A stretch of DNA of 64,000 nt from assembly GCF_027925245.1 (NCBI RefSeq), contig NZ_BSDP01000001.1, positions 1,116,001-1,180,000 on the forward strand, given 5' to 3'. This DNA is from Agromyces rhizosphaerae. GTDB lineage: Bacteria; Actinomycetota; Actinomycetes; Actinomycetales; Microbacteriaceae. The position numbers were made by a program, and so were the translations under genes. This document shows, piece after piece, positions 7,618 to 17,421 of the stretch. The notes beneath the pieces are model-generated. The model was not told where the DNA came from and did no database searches. It was given only the letters and a program-made list of their open reading frames with translations. Numbering within the stretch: the stretch's first letter is position 1; every line of letters begins with the position of its first letter.

Positions 7618-9072
7618 ATGACCACCGGAACCTTCATCGGCGGCTACCGCCCCGGCTCTGGCGGCGACGCCGTCATCGTGAACCCGGCGACCGAGCAGGA
7701 AGTCGCCTCGCTGCGCGAATCGGGCGTCGCCGAGGTCGACGAGGCGGCCGCCGCGGCCCGCGCGGCCCAGCCGGAGTGGGCGGCGAAGACCCCCGGCGAG
7801 CGCTCGCTCGCGCTGCTGAAGCTCGCGGATGCGGTCGAGGCCGACGCCGAGCACCTCGCGACGCTCGAGGTCGAGGACTCGGGCAAGCCCTGGACGACCG
7901 CGTTCGACGGCGAGCTGCCGTTCAGCGTCGACAACCTGCGCTTCTTCGCCGGCGCCGCGCGGTCGCTCGAGGGCACCGGTGCGGGCACCCTCTCGAACGG
8001 CTACACGTCGATCCTGACGCGGCGGCCGGTGGGCGTGGTCGCGGGCATCACGCCGTGGAACTTCCCGCTGATCATGGCGATCTGGAAGGCCGGCCCGGCG
8101 CTCGCCGCCGGCAACGCCGTGATCGTGAAGCCGGCTCCCGCCACCCCGCGCACGACCCTGCGGCTCGCCGAGCTCGCGGTCGAGTCGGGCCTGCCGTCGG
8201 GGCTGTTCAACGTCGTCACCGGCGACGCCGAGGTCGGCCAGGCGCTCGTCGCGCACCGTGAGGTCGACATGGTCAGCGTCACCGGCTCGACCCAGACCGG
8301 CAAGGCCGTGATGCGCGGCGCCGTCGAGGGCGTGAAGCGCGTGCACCTCGAACTCGGCGGCAAGGCGCCCGTGATCGTGTACGCGGACGCCGACCTCGGT
8401 GCGATGGCGCACGCCGTCGCCCTCGGCGCCACCTACAACACCGGCCAGGACTGCACGGCGGCGACGCGCGTCTACCTCGAGCGCTCGGTGTTCGACGACG
8501 GCGTGGCGGCGCTGCGCGCCGCGCTCTCGGGCGTCGTCGCGGGCGATCCGATGGACGCCGACACCCACATCGGCCCGCTCATCTCGCGCGGCCACCGCGA
8601 CCGGGTCGACGGGTTCGTCTCGCGGGCCGTCGCCGAGGGCGCTGAGGCGCTCGTCGGCGGGCACGCGATCGACCGCACGGGCTCCTACTACGCGCCGACG
8701 CTGCTGGTCGGCGCCGCCCAGTCGTCGGAGATCGTGCAGGGCGAGGTCTTCGGCCCGGTGCTCGTCGCGTTGCCGTTCGACGGTGAGGCCGAGGGCGTGG
8801 CGCTGGCGAACGACAGCGCCTACGGGCTCGCCTCGTCGGTGTGGACCTCCGACGTCGGCCGCGCGATGCGGGTGAGCCAGCAGCTCGACGTGGGCGTCAC
8901 CTGGGTCAACGACCACCTGCCGATCGCGTCCGAGGCGCCGCACGGCGGCGTGAAGGGCTCGGGCTTCGGCAAGGACATGTCGATGGAGCCGCTGCTCGAG
9001 TACTCGGTGACGCGGCACCTGATGATCCGCCACGCGGCGCCGCCGGAGACCACGGGCTTCCGGCCCGCCTGA
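7618..9072 (+). CDS. NAD(P)-dependent aldehyde dehydrogenase, probably aminobutyraldehyde type
   Basis: A 484-residue ALDH-superfamily enzyme oxidising an aldehyde to the acid. Glu245 (in HLELGGKAP) and the nucleophile Cys279 (in GQDCTAATR) are both present. The cofactor region carries TPWNFPLIM (145-153) and VTGSTQTGK (221-229). Length matches the family. GAAAGGAA, about 7 bases before ATG 7618, serves as ribosome site. Placed after the amine oxidase, it would convert 4-aminobutyraldehyde or its gamma-glutamyl form towards GABA. The closest family members by feel are PatD/betaine-aldehyde-type dehydrogenases; substrate is inferred from context only. Confidence 0.86.
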   Translation: MTTGTFIGGYRPGSGGDAVIVNPATEQEVASLRESGVAEVDEAAAAARAAQPEWAAKTPGERSLALLKLADAVEADAEHLATLEVEDSGKPWTTAFDGELPFSVDNLRFFAGAARSLEGTGAGTLSNGYTSILTRRPVGVVAGITPWNFPLIMAIWKAGPALAAGNAVIVKPAPATPRTTLRLAELAVESGLPSGLFNVVTGDAEVGQALVAHREVDMVSVTGSTQTGKAVMRGAVEGVKRVHLELGGKAPVIVYADADLGAMAHAVALGATYNTGQDCTAATRVYLERSVFDDGVAALRAALSGVVAGDPMDADTHIGPLISRGHRDRVDGFVSRAVAEGAEALVGGHAIDRTGSYYAPTLLVGAAQSSEIVQGEVFGPVLVALPFDGEAEGVALANDSAYGLASSVWTSDVGRAMRVSQQLDVGVTWVNDHLPIASEAPHGGVKGSGFGKDMSMEPLLEYSVTRHLMIRHAAPPETTGFRPA

Positions 9073-9075
9073 GAC

Positions 9076-9100
9076 CGGGTGGGTCGGGTCAGCCCACCCG
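9076..9100. terminator. Hairpin between convergent aldehyde dehydrogenase and hydrolase genes
   Basis: CGGGTGGG (9076-9083) pairs with CCCACCCG (9093-9100) around a 9-base loop. It begins 3 bases after the dehydrogenase stop and overlaps the end of the convergent hydrolase. No T-tract follows, as is common in actinobacteria. It may act in both directions. Confidence 0.6.
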
Positions 9101-10009
9101 CTCGGCGATCCAGGCGACCGCCTCGCGCATGAGCGGCACGGGGTCCTGACCGAAGAACACGTGGTCGGCGCCCGGCACGCGCCGCAGCTCGACGGGCACG
9201 CCGGCGTCGGCGAGCGCCTCGGCGAACAGCTCGCTCTGCTCGAACGGCACGAGGGAGTCGGCGTCGCCGTGCACGAGCAGGAACGGCGGTGCATCCGGAT
9301 GCACCTGCGCGACCGGCGAGCACTGCCGCAGCGCGCCGGCGCCGAGCGGCGAGCCGTCGACGAGGGTGCGGAACGGCTCGCGCGAGTACGTCTCGACATG
9401 GCCGGCGGGCACGCGCGCCGGGTCGACCGCGATGCCCTCCAGGGGCATCCGCTCGCCGTCGTGCACGCCGTACCAGTCGACGACGCCGAGCACCGTCGTG
9501 TCGCCGTCCGGCACGCCCTCCTCGCCCTCCCACTCGGGCTTCCCGCCGGTGAGGCCGACCAGCGCGGCGAGGTGCCCGCCGGCCGACTCGCCCCACGCGA
9601 CCATGCGCGTCGCGTCGATGCCGAGGTCGTCGGCGAAGCGGCGCAGGTAGCGGATCGCCGCCTTCGCGTCGTGCAGCTGGGCGGGGAACGGCTCCTCGAG
9701 CGAGTGCCGGTACTCGATGGTCGCGACGGCGAACCCCGCGTCAATGATGGTCTGGAACAGCGCCCCGGGCGGCCACACCGACGGGGGCAGGCGGCGGTCG
9801 CCCTGCATCCAGCCGCCGCCGTGGATCCAGAGCACGACGGGCGGGCGATCGGATGCCTCGGGCACGTGCACGTCCATGACCAGCGAACGGTAGCCCGGGG
9901 TCATCGAGTACGTGAGCCCGTCGAAGCTGCGCGCGCGCTCCGGGCGCACGGGCTGGTCGCCGCCGACGGGAGGCAGGTAGGGCGGTGGGGGCCAGGGGCT
10001 CTCGCTCAT
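9089..10009 (-). CDS. Alpha/beta hydrolase, hormone-sensitive-lipase/BD-FAE-like esterase
   Basis: A 306-residue cytosolic esterase-like hydrolase. The oxyanion-hole motif HGGGW starts at residue 63, the nucleophile elbow GESAGG gives Ser142, the acid residue is probably in LVHGDADSLVP (about 250), and the catalytic His is His283 in GADHVFFG. No signal peptide is seen; the first 25 residues are Pro-rich. The ATG is preceded by GAGGAG at good spacing. It is convergent with the aldehyde dehydrogenase and shares its terminator. The physiological ester is unknown. Kynurenine formamidase-like and carboxylesterase activities are alternatives within this family. Confidence 0.8.
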   Translation of the reverse strand: MSESPWPPPPYLPPVGGDQPVRPERARSFDGLTYSMTPGYRSLVMDVHVPEASDRPPVVLWIHGGGWMQGDRRLPPSVWPPGALFQTIIDAGFAVATIEYRHSLEEPFPAQLHDAKAAIRYLRRFADDLGIDATRMVAWGESAGGHLAALVGLTGGKPEWEGEEGVPDGDTTVLGVVDWYGVHDGERMPLEGIAVDPARVPAGHVETYSREPFRTLVDGSPLGAGALRQCSPVAQVHPDAPPFLLVHGDADSLVPFEQSELFAEALADAGVPVELRRVPGADHVFFGQDPVPLMREAVAWIAERVG

Positions 10010-10057
10010 CGTCGGACTCCTCGCGGTGCTCCGGTGCGTCGCATCCGCACAGCGTAG

Positions 10058-10309
10058 TCAGGGTTACGGGCGCACCTCGGGGAGAACCCACAGGGGCCCG
10101 AGGACGTCGGCGTCACGGGCGTCGACGACATCGCGGAGGCCGCGTACTTCTCGCCGCCCCTCACGACCCTTCGGGTGGACTTCGCCGCCCAGGGCCGCGC
10201 GGCGTTCGCCGCGCTGCTCGCGAAGATCGAGGGCCGCACTCCCGAGCACGAATCCGCGTTGCACGTCGGGCTCGTGGTACGCCGTTCGACGGGCGCAGAT
10301 GGCGAGTGA
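10058..10309 (+). pseudogene. Remnant of a LacI-family regulator (C-terminal fragment)
   Basis: This fills the 344-base gap between the hydrolase and the tRNA genes. One open frame, closed upstream by a stop at 10055 and lacking any start codon, translates to about 83 residues. They match the end of LacI/GalR effector domains: EDVGVTGVDDIAEAAYFS, then PPLTTLRVDF, and a terminal VVRRSTG. The DNA-binding and most of the effector domain are gone. It is too short to be functional and has no ribosome site, so it is read as a decayed gene, perhaps cut by recombination at the adjacent tRNA genes (inference). Confidence 0.75.
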
Positions 10310-10353
10310 TGAGAGGCGACCCGCGTGCGCATCGACCGCACTCCGGAAGGAAG

Positions 10354-10427
10354 TAGCGAGGGCGGGACTCGAACCCGCGACACCACGATTATGAGCCGTG
10401 TGCTCTAACCACCTGAGCTACCCCGCC
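10354..10427 (-). tRNA. tRNA-Met (CAT anticodon)
   Basis: A 74-base cloverleaf on the minus strand. The acceptor opens GGCGGGG and closes with CCTCGCT (two G-U pairs), the D arm is GCTC/GAGC, the anticodon loop CTCATAA holds CAT, and the T arm is GCGGG-TTCGAGT-CCCGC. CCA is not encoded. The G1-U72 pair and no initiator features point to elongator Met; a lysidine-modified tRNA-Ile(CAU) cannot be fully excluded. Confidence 0.9.
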
Positions 10428-10454
10428 GCGTTCCACCCGCGAACGGATGGTCCG

Positions 10455-10526
<72 letters not shown>

Positions 10527-10553
10527 GCGCTGCCGGATGTCGGCAACCAGAAG

Positions 10554-10583
10554 AGGATATCACCTCTCGAGCCGTGCTCCGAA
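10554..10583 (-). promoter_or_regulatory. Probable promoter of the tRNA-Thr/tRNA-Met pair
   Basis: On the minus strand a TTCGGA -35 element (10583-10578) and a TATCCT -10 element (10559-10554) are separated by 18 bases, ending 27 bases before the 5' end of tRNA-Thr. Confidence 0.45.
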
Positions 10584-10725
10584 CCGGGGTCGTCATGGTG
10601 TGACGGATGCCCCTGAGCCCGCCGCCGCGCCCCCATTCGGCGCCGTCGTCGGCCGGCGCCTGGGCCGCGGTGCGACCACCGGTCGCGGCCGTCCGGATGT
10701 CGGTGGGTGCCACTTGACTGAAGTC

Positions 10726-12537
10726 ATGAAGGAAGCAGACGAGCCCCGGCGCGAGCGGTACCTGCCGTTCGGCGCGCGCTCCGTCTCGCTGCTCGAGTTC
10801 ATGCTCGCGCACGCCGTCGCGCGCTCCCGCGACGCGGTCATCGAGCGACCGGTGGCCCTGGCGTTCGAGCCCGGGTGGTCGAGCGGGCGAGCGGATGCCG
10901 CTGAGCCGACGCCGCCGCCCGGCCATGCAGCGGTCTCGGTGCAGCCCGAGCTTCCGCTTCCCTCCGCGGCGCTGCCCGTCACCGACGACGCACCCGACGC
11001 GCACGCAAATCCCGTCACCGACACCGCACCCGAGGCGCGCACCTCTGCCGGGACCGCCGTAGACGGCGCCGCGACCGACGCCGCGGTCACGGGCAGCCAT
11101 GACACATGCAACTCGGACGCACACGGCCCGGTCGCATCCGAGTCCGACGCATCCGACTCCAGCACAGCCGATCACCCGGCCGCCGAGCGCTCTCTCGACC
11201 GTCTGGTCGCAATCGATGCGGAGATCGCCGCGCTGCACGCGGAGCGCGCGCAGGTGCTCGCTCACCTCGCGGCCGGCGCCGACTCGCGCGCCGTCGTCAC
11301 CGGCGCGGCGGCGGACCGCTCGCCGCATCCGGAGCAGCGAGTGCGCGAGCTCGAGCGGCGTTCGCTCGTAGCCGAGGTCGCGTGCGCACTCCGCCTGGCT
11401 GAACGCTCTGCCGAGCGCCTCATCGACGAGGGTGAGTCACTCTCGCTCGACCTCCCGGCGACGCTCGAATCACTCGGCTCCGGCACCATCTCGTACCGCC
11501 ACGCGCAACGCCTGATCGACCACGCCCTGAGCCTGCCCACCGAGACCCGGGTGGCGTTCGAGTCGGTAGCGCTCCCCCTCGCGGCCCGGCTCACGCCCGC
11601 GCGCTTCGACGCCCGTGCACGTCGCCTGCGTGAACGCATGCACCCCGACTCGGTTACCGATCGCGCACGTCGCGCGGCCGACGACCGCTCGGTCTCGCTC
11701 GAGCCCGCGCGCGACGGCATGGCGTGGCTGCACGCGCTGCTCCCCGCCGCGCCCGCGGCCGACGCGTTCGCCCGCGTGCGTGCCGCGGCCGCCGGCCTCG
11801 CCCGCGTCGATGGCGAGGAGCGCACCGAGTCGCAGTTGCGCGCGGACGTGTTGAGCGACCTCCTGACCGGCCGGGCCGACGATCCTCAGGTCGGTGCCCC
11901 CGGCGCCGCGGAGTCCCACGAGCGCGACCCCGCCGGTACCCCGAGCATGGCGGCCGCCGGGCGGTTCGCACGGACCCGGCCCACCGTGTTCGTGACCGTG
12001 CCGGTCATGACGCTGCTGGGCGCGACCGACGAGCCGGGCGAGTTGCACGGGGTCGGCCCGATCGATGCCGACACCGCGCGCGAGCTCGCGGCACGAGCGC
12101 CGAGCTTCATCCGCATCCTCACGCACCCCGAGACTGGTGCGCGCCTCTCGATCGGGCGCGACCGCTACGCCGTGCCGTCAGACCTGCGCGCCGCGCTCGT
12201 CATGCGAGACGAGACCTGCCGCTTCCCCGGCTGCGGCCGCGCCGCCGAGCAGTGCGAGGTCGACCACGTCGCCGACTGGGCCCACGGCGGACGCACCGAC
12301 GCGACCAACCTCGCGATGCTCTGCACGAAGCACCACCACCTGAAACACGAGACCGGCTGGAGCTCGGCTCCAGGCCCGGAACCCGGCTCGATCGACTGGC
12401 GCTCCCCCTCTGGGCGCCGCTACACGAGCGACCCGCCGGTGCCGGGCCCGTCAGCACCGGGCGCGTCGGCACAGGGCCCGTCGGCACAGGATCCGGCGGC
12501 GCAGGGCCCGCCGCTGTCCGACGAACCGCCGTTCTGA
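10726..12537 (+). CDS. DUF222 and HNH-endonuclease domain protein (13E12-repeat family)
   Basis: A 603-residue protein of the actinobacterial DUF222-HNH family. After a hydrophilic N-terminal region rich in Ala, Thr and Asp (about residues 45-165), the DUF222 domain runs to about residue 450. The HNH nuclease motif near the C-terminus reads CRFPGCG, then CEVDHVADWAHGG, then NLAMLCTKHHHLKH, with Cys, His and Asn residues in place. It ends in a low-complexity tail of PSA/AQG repeats. ATG 10726 is picked for the sequence MKEADEPRRERYL and a local AAGTC spacer, but the exact start is uncertain. Such genes are multicopy in many actinobacteria and behave like orphan, possibly mobile, nucleases; the cell role is not known. 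Confidence 0.82.
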   Translation: MKEADEPRRERYLPFGARSVSLLEFMLAHAVARSRDAVIERPVALAFEPGWSSGRADAAEPTPPPGHAAVSVQPELPLPSAALPVTDDAPDAHANPVTDTAPEARTSAGTAVDGAATDAAVTGSHDTCNSDAHGPVASESDASDSSTADHPAAERSLDRLVAIDAEIAALHAERAQVLAHLAAGADSRAVVTGAAADRSPHPEQRVRELERRSLVAEVACALRLAERSAERLIDEGESLSLDLPATLESLGSGTISYRHAQRLIDHALSLPTETRVAFESVALPLAARLTPARFDARARRLRERMHPDSVTDRARRAADDRSVSLEPARDGMAWLHALLPAAPAADAFARVRAAAAGLARVDGEERTESQLRADVLSDLLTGRADDPQVGAPGAAESHERDPAGTPSMAAAGRFARTRPTVFVTVPVMTLLGATDEPGELHGVGPIDADTARELAARAPSFIRILTHPETGARLSIGRDRYAVPSDLRAALVMRDETCRFPGCGRAAEQCEVDHVADWAHGGRTDATNLAMLCTKHHHLKHETGWSSAPGPEPGSIDWRSPSGRRYTSDPPVPGPSAPGASAQGPSAQDPAAQGPPLSDEPPF

Positions 12538-12569
12538 CCGAGGGCTCGGTCGACCCGTCGCATTCCCAG

Positions 12570-12575
12570 TACGCT
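12570..12575 (+). promoter_or_regulatory. -10 element TACGCT, leaderless Nudix gene
   Basis: TACGCT ends 6 bases before GTG 12582, placing the transcript start at or next to the start codon. Confidence 0.55.
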
Positions 12576-12581
12576 CGCGGG

Positions 12582-13196
12582 GTGACCGACCACGCCTTCG
12601 CGAGGCTCGCCGACGACATCGAGGCGACGCTGCGCACGTGGCATCCGATCGACCCCGACACGGCCGCCCTGCGCGAGCGCTACCTCGCGTTCGTCGTCGA
12701 CCGCGGCGCCGACGCGGTGCGCCGCGAGGGCGGACGCGAGCACCTCACGGCGAGCGCGTTCGTCTTCTCGCCCGACCTGCGCAACGTGCTGCTGTGCTTC
12801 CACCGCAAGGGGCAGTTCTGGGTGCAGGTGGGCGGGCACGTCGAAGCCGCGGACGCCACCGTCGCGGCCGGCGCACTGCGCGAGGCGCGCGAGGAGAGCG
12901 GGCTGCACGAGCTGTCGCCGCTCGACCCCGGCCGGCCCGGTGGCCGGTCGAACGGCCACGCCCCCGCCGACCTCCACCGCCACGAGCTCAGCTCGCGGTT
13001 CGGCCACTGCACGGCGCACTGGGACGTCGGCTACGCCTTCACCGCGGCGGCGGATGCCACGCCCACCGTCAGCGACGAGAGCGACGACGTGCGCTGGTGG
13101 CCAGTCCACGACCTCCCTGCCCAGACGCCGCACGACTTCCCCGAGCGGCTCGCCGGCGTGCTCGCCGAGCTGGCCGCGCGGGCGGCCAGGACCTGA
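12582..13196 (+). CDS. Nudix hydrolase
   Basis: A 204-residue Nudix protein that would hydrolyse a nucleoside diphosphate linked to another group. The Nudix box reads GHVEAADATVAAGALREAREE followed by SGL: the catalytic REAREE helix is present. One extra residue and Asp instead of Glu after the glycine are a common actinobacterial variant. About 60 residues precede the domain, and a His-rich ADLHRHELSSRFGHCTAHWD segment follows the box. The GTG start is supported by a -10 box 6 bases upstream (leaderless). It stands alone, convergent with malG. Substrate is unknown. Confidence 0.83.
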   Translation: MTDHAFARLADDIEATLRTWHPIDPDTAALRERYLAFVVDRGADAVRREGGREHLTASAFVFSPDLRNVLLCFHRKGQFWVQVGGHVEAADATVAAGALREAREESGLHELSPLDPGRPGGRSNGHAPADLHRHELSSRFGHCTAHWDVGYAFTAAADATPTVSDESDDVRWWPVHDLPAQTPHDFPERLAGVLAELAARAART

Positions 13197-13218
13197 CCGC
13201 CCGTCGAGCCCGTCGAAC

Positions 13219-14183
13219 CTACTTGACGCTGCCCGCCGTGAGCCCGCTCACGATGTACTTCTGCAGGAACAGGAACAGCGCCACGACCGGCAGCGCCGCC
13301 ATCACGGCACCGGCCGAGAACGCGCTCCAGTCGGCGTAGCGCGGGTTCGACACGAGCTTCGTGAGTCCGACGGCGAGCGTCTGCTGATCGGTGTCGATGA
13401 GCAGCACGCTCGCGACCACGAACTCGTTCACCGAGGTGATGAACGACAGCAGGGCGACCACCGCGAGGATCGGTGCGGCCAGGCGCAGGATCATCGTGAA
13501 GAAGATGCGCGCATGCCCGGCACCGTCGATCTTCGCGGCCTCGTCGATCGACGCGGGCACGGTGTTGAAGAAGCCGTACATGAGGTACGTGTTCACGCCG
13601 AGCGCGCCGCCGAGGTAGACCATGATCAGGCCGATCCTCGTGTTCAGGCCGATCGCGGGGAACAGGTCGCCGATCCAGCTCATCAGCAGGAAGATCGCGA
13701 CCACCGCGAGCAGCTGCGGGAACATCTGGATGACCACGATCGTGATCAGGCCGAACCGACGCCCGGTGAACCGCATGCGCGAGAAGGAGTACGCGGCCAG
13801 CGCACCCAGGAACACCGTGGCGATCGAGGTGATCCCGGCGATGATCAGCGTGTTGCCGAACCACGTCGCGTACGGCACCTGCGGGTCGGTGAGGATGCGC
13901 ACGTAGCTGTCGAGCCCGATCTCCGAGAACAGCGCGTTCGAGCCGGTGAGCGTGCCCCGCGGGTTCAGCGATGCCGAGAACACGAACAGCAGCGGCAGCA
14001 GGGCGAACGCCGTGATGATGACGCCCACCATGTGGCGCCAGCCGGTCGCGAGGAACCACTTGCCGAAGCGGAAGGGGCGCCGCCCCGGGATGCCCGAGGT
14101 GTCGCGCGGGCCTCCGCCGGAGGCATCCGACCCGCCCGTCTGCGCCGTGATCGCCTCGGTCGTCATGCCGGTCTGCGCGCTCA

Positions 14184-14184
<1 letters not shown>
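13219..14184 (-). CDS. malG: Maltose/maltodextrin ABC transporter permease
   Basis: A 321-residue permease of the CUT1 sugar importer family. A 45-residue Gly/Thr-rich cytoplasmic tail precedes six hydrophobic segments. The EAA loop reads EAAKIDGAGHARIFF, which would dock to a shared MsiK-type ATPase; no ATPase gene lies in this cluster, as is usual in actinobacteria. The C-terminus QKYIVSGLTAGSVK is typical of MalG. The ATG overlaps the malF stop by 1 base (TGATG). It is the last gene of malE-malF-malG. Confidence 0.9.
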
Positions 14185-15824
<1,640 letters not shown>

Positions 15825-15870
15825 GGTGCCTGGATCTCCCCGGGTTCCGCTGCTGGATCAGGTGCCGAAG

Positions 15871-15900
15871 GGGGGCGGATGCCTCGTGGCATCCGCCCCC
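15871..15900 (-). terminator. Strong hairpin between malE and malF
   Basis: A perfect 13-bp stem (GGGGGCGGATGCC, 15871-15883, with its complement 15888-15900) closes a 4-base loop. It lies 18 bases after the malE stop and 46 bases before malF. No T-tract follows. It could partly terminate transcription or protect the malE mRNA, giving more binding protein than permease, as the intergenic repeat does in enterobacterial malEFG (inference). Confidence 0.7.
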
Positions 15901-15918
15901 TCATCGGCGGGATGGGAA

Positions 15919-17157
15919 CTAGCCGTCGATGGCCGACTGCACGTCCTCGGCGAGCTTGGTCCACGTCGCCGACGGGTCCTCACCATTGATGATGCTCGCT
16001 TCGGCGATGCCCCAGTACTGCCACACCGAACCCATGGCGGGAATGGCCGGCATCGGCACGGCGTCCTGGCCGACCGTCGCGAAGCCCTCGATGATCGGGT
16101 CGCTCGAGGCGGTCTCGGCGGCGGCGGTGAGCGCGGGCAGGATGTTGCCGGCCTCGAACAGCGCGAGCTGCACGTCCTCCGAACCGAGGTAGTTCACGAG
16201 GAAGTCGTTCGCCGCGACCTTGTTCTCGCTCTCCGAGGAGAGGAAGAAGCCCTTGACGCCCGCGAACGGCTGGGCCGCGTCGGAGGTCGGGCTGGGGATC
16301 GGGTCGATCGCCACGTTGATGCCGGCGTCGATCGCGCTGCCGACGTTCCACGGGCCGGTCAGCCAGAAGGCCGAGTCGCCGTCGAGGAACGACTGCTTGG
16401 CGATGTCGCCGTCGATGTCGGTGTTGAAGTTGCCGGTGCCGTTCTTGCCCTCGGTCGAGAGCCAGGCGGCGAACTCCTGGCCGCCGTCGTTGCCCAGCTG
16501 CAGGTCGTCGGCGTTGTAGCCGTTCTCGTCGCTGCCGAACACCGGAGCGCCGAACGCGGTCTGGAACGGGTACAGGTGGTACGGGTTGCCCTCTGCGCCC
16601 TGCTCGACGACGAACGGCTGGTCGAGACCGGCGTCCTCGCCCGCGGCGATCATCTCGTCGAAGCTGCCGACCGCCTCGGGGACGATGTCGGCGTTGCGGA
16701 GCACGGCGATGTTCTCGACCGCGTAGGGGAGCATGTAGACGGTGCCGTCGTAGGTGGCGGCGTTGATCGCGACCGGCAGGTAGCCGTCGGCCGAGTCGCC
16801 CAGCTCGAGCGGGGCGACGACGCCGTTGGTCGAGAGCTCGCCCAGCCAGTCGTGCGCACCCATGGTGATGTCGGGGCCCTCGCCCGTCGGCACCTGCTGG
16901 ATGAAGTCGTCCTTGATGGTGTTGTTGTCCTTGCCCACGAGCTCGACCGTGATGCCGGTCTCCTCGGAGTACGCGTCCGCAGCGCCCTGCAGGGCGTCCA
17001 CACGCTCGGAGTCGACCCAGACGGTGAGCGAGCCGCCCTCGGCGGTCGCGTCGCTGTCATCGGTCTCGGTGTCGCCGCCCGCGCAGCCCGCGAGCACGAG
17101 CGTCGCGCCGATGGCGATCGCCCCGCCGGCCAGGAGGCCCTTCTTGTTCACCTTCAT
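15919..17157 (-). CDS. malE: Maltose/maltodextrin ABC transporter substrate-binding lipoprotein
   Basis: A 412-residue sugar-binding lipoprotein. The signal peptide ends in a VLAGC lipobox with Cys25. The mature protein opens with an acidic linker (DTETDDSDATAEGG) and then SLTVWVDSERVDALQ, the usual start of MalE/CUT1 binding proteins. The ATG at 17157 has a GAAAGGGA ribosome site. It would capture maltose or maltodextrins released by the amylopullulanase at 51-57 kb. It is the first gene of malEFG, transcribed from a clear promoter overlapped by a LacI-type operator (17283-17324). Confidence 0.92.
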   Translation of the reverse strand: MKVNKKGLLAGGAIAIGATLVLAGCAGGDTETDDSDATAEGGSLTVWVDSERVDALQGAADAYSEETGITVELVGKDNNTIKDDFIQQVPTGEGPDITMGAHDWLGELSTNGVVAPLELGDSADGYLPVAINAATYDGTVYMLPYAVENIAVLRNADIVPEAVGSFDEMIAAGEDAGLDQPFVVEQGAEGNPYHLYPFQTAFGAPVFGSDENGYNADDLQLGNDGGQEFAAWLSTEGKNGTGNFNTDIDGDIAKQSFLDGDSAFWLTGPWNVGSAIDAGINVAIDPIPSPTSDAAQPFAGVKGFFLSSESENKVAANDFLVNYLGSEDVQLALFEAGNILPALTAAAETASSDPIIEGFATVGQDAVPMPAIPAMGSVWQYWGIAEASIINGEDPSATWTKLAEDVQSAIDG

Positions 17158-17282
17158 CGGTGTCCCTTTCTCAAGGTGTCGTCTCGATCCGGCCTCATCG
17201 CCTGGTGGTGCCGGGGCTGTGCCGCCCCGGTCGAGACCACCGTGCCGAAAGACCGTTCTTCCGTTGGAAACGCCCGCGAAAT

Positions 17283-17324
17283 GCAAGCGCTTTCAGTTAT
17301 AGCCCTCGCTGATCGCCCGTGCAA
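17283..17324 (-). promoter_or_regulatory. malE promoter with LacI-family operator
   Basis: On the minus strand TTGCAC (17324-17319) and TATAAC (17301-17296) are spaced by exactly 17 bases, a near-consensus housekeeping promoter. The imperfect palindrome GCAAGCGCTTTC (17283-17294) starts 1 base after the -10 element and covers the expected transcript start, the classic place for a repressor. The AAGCGCTT core matches operators of CcpA/MalR-type LacI regulators. Confidence 0.75.
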
Positions 17325-17378
17325 GTCGTGCATCTGGCTTCGATACGCGTTCGTTACCTCCTACGAAGGACCTCGAAT

Positions 17379-17414
17379 GCAAACGCTTACGTTTTGGAGG
17401 AAATGCCGTACAGT
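17379..17414 (+). promoter_or_regulatory. Alpha-glucosidase promoter and LacI-type operator
   Basis: TACAGT (17409-17414) ends 7 bases before ATG 17422, a leaderless -10 arrangement. The palindrome-like GCAAACGCTTAC (17379-17390) covers the -35 position, where only a weak CTTACG is seen. A repressor bound here would block RNA polymerase. It is 84 bases from the malE operator, so looping is possible. Confidence 0.6.
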
Positions 17415-17421
17415 GGGCGCC

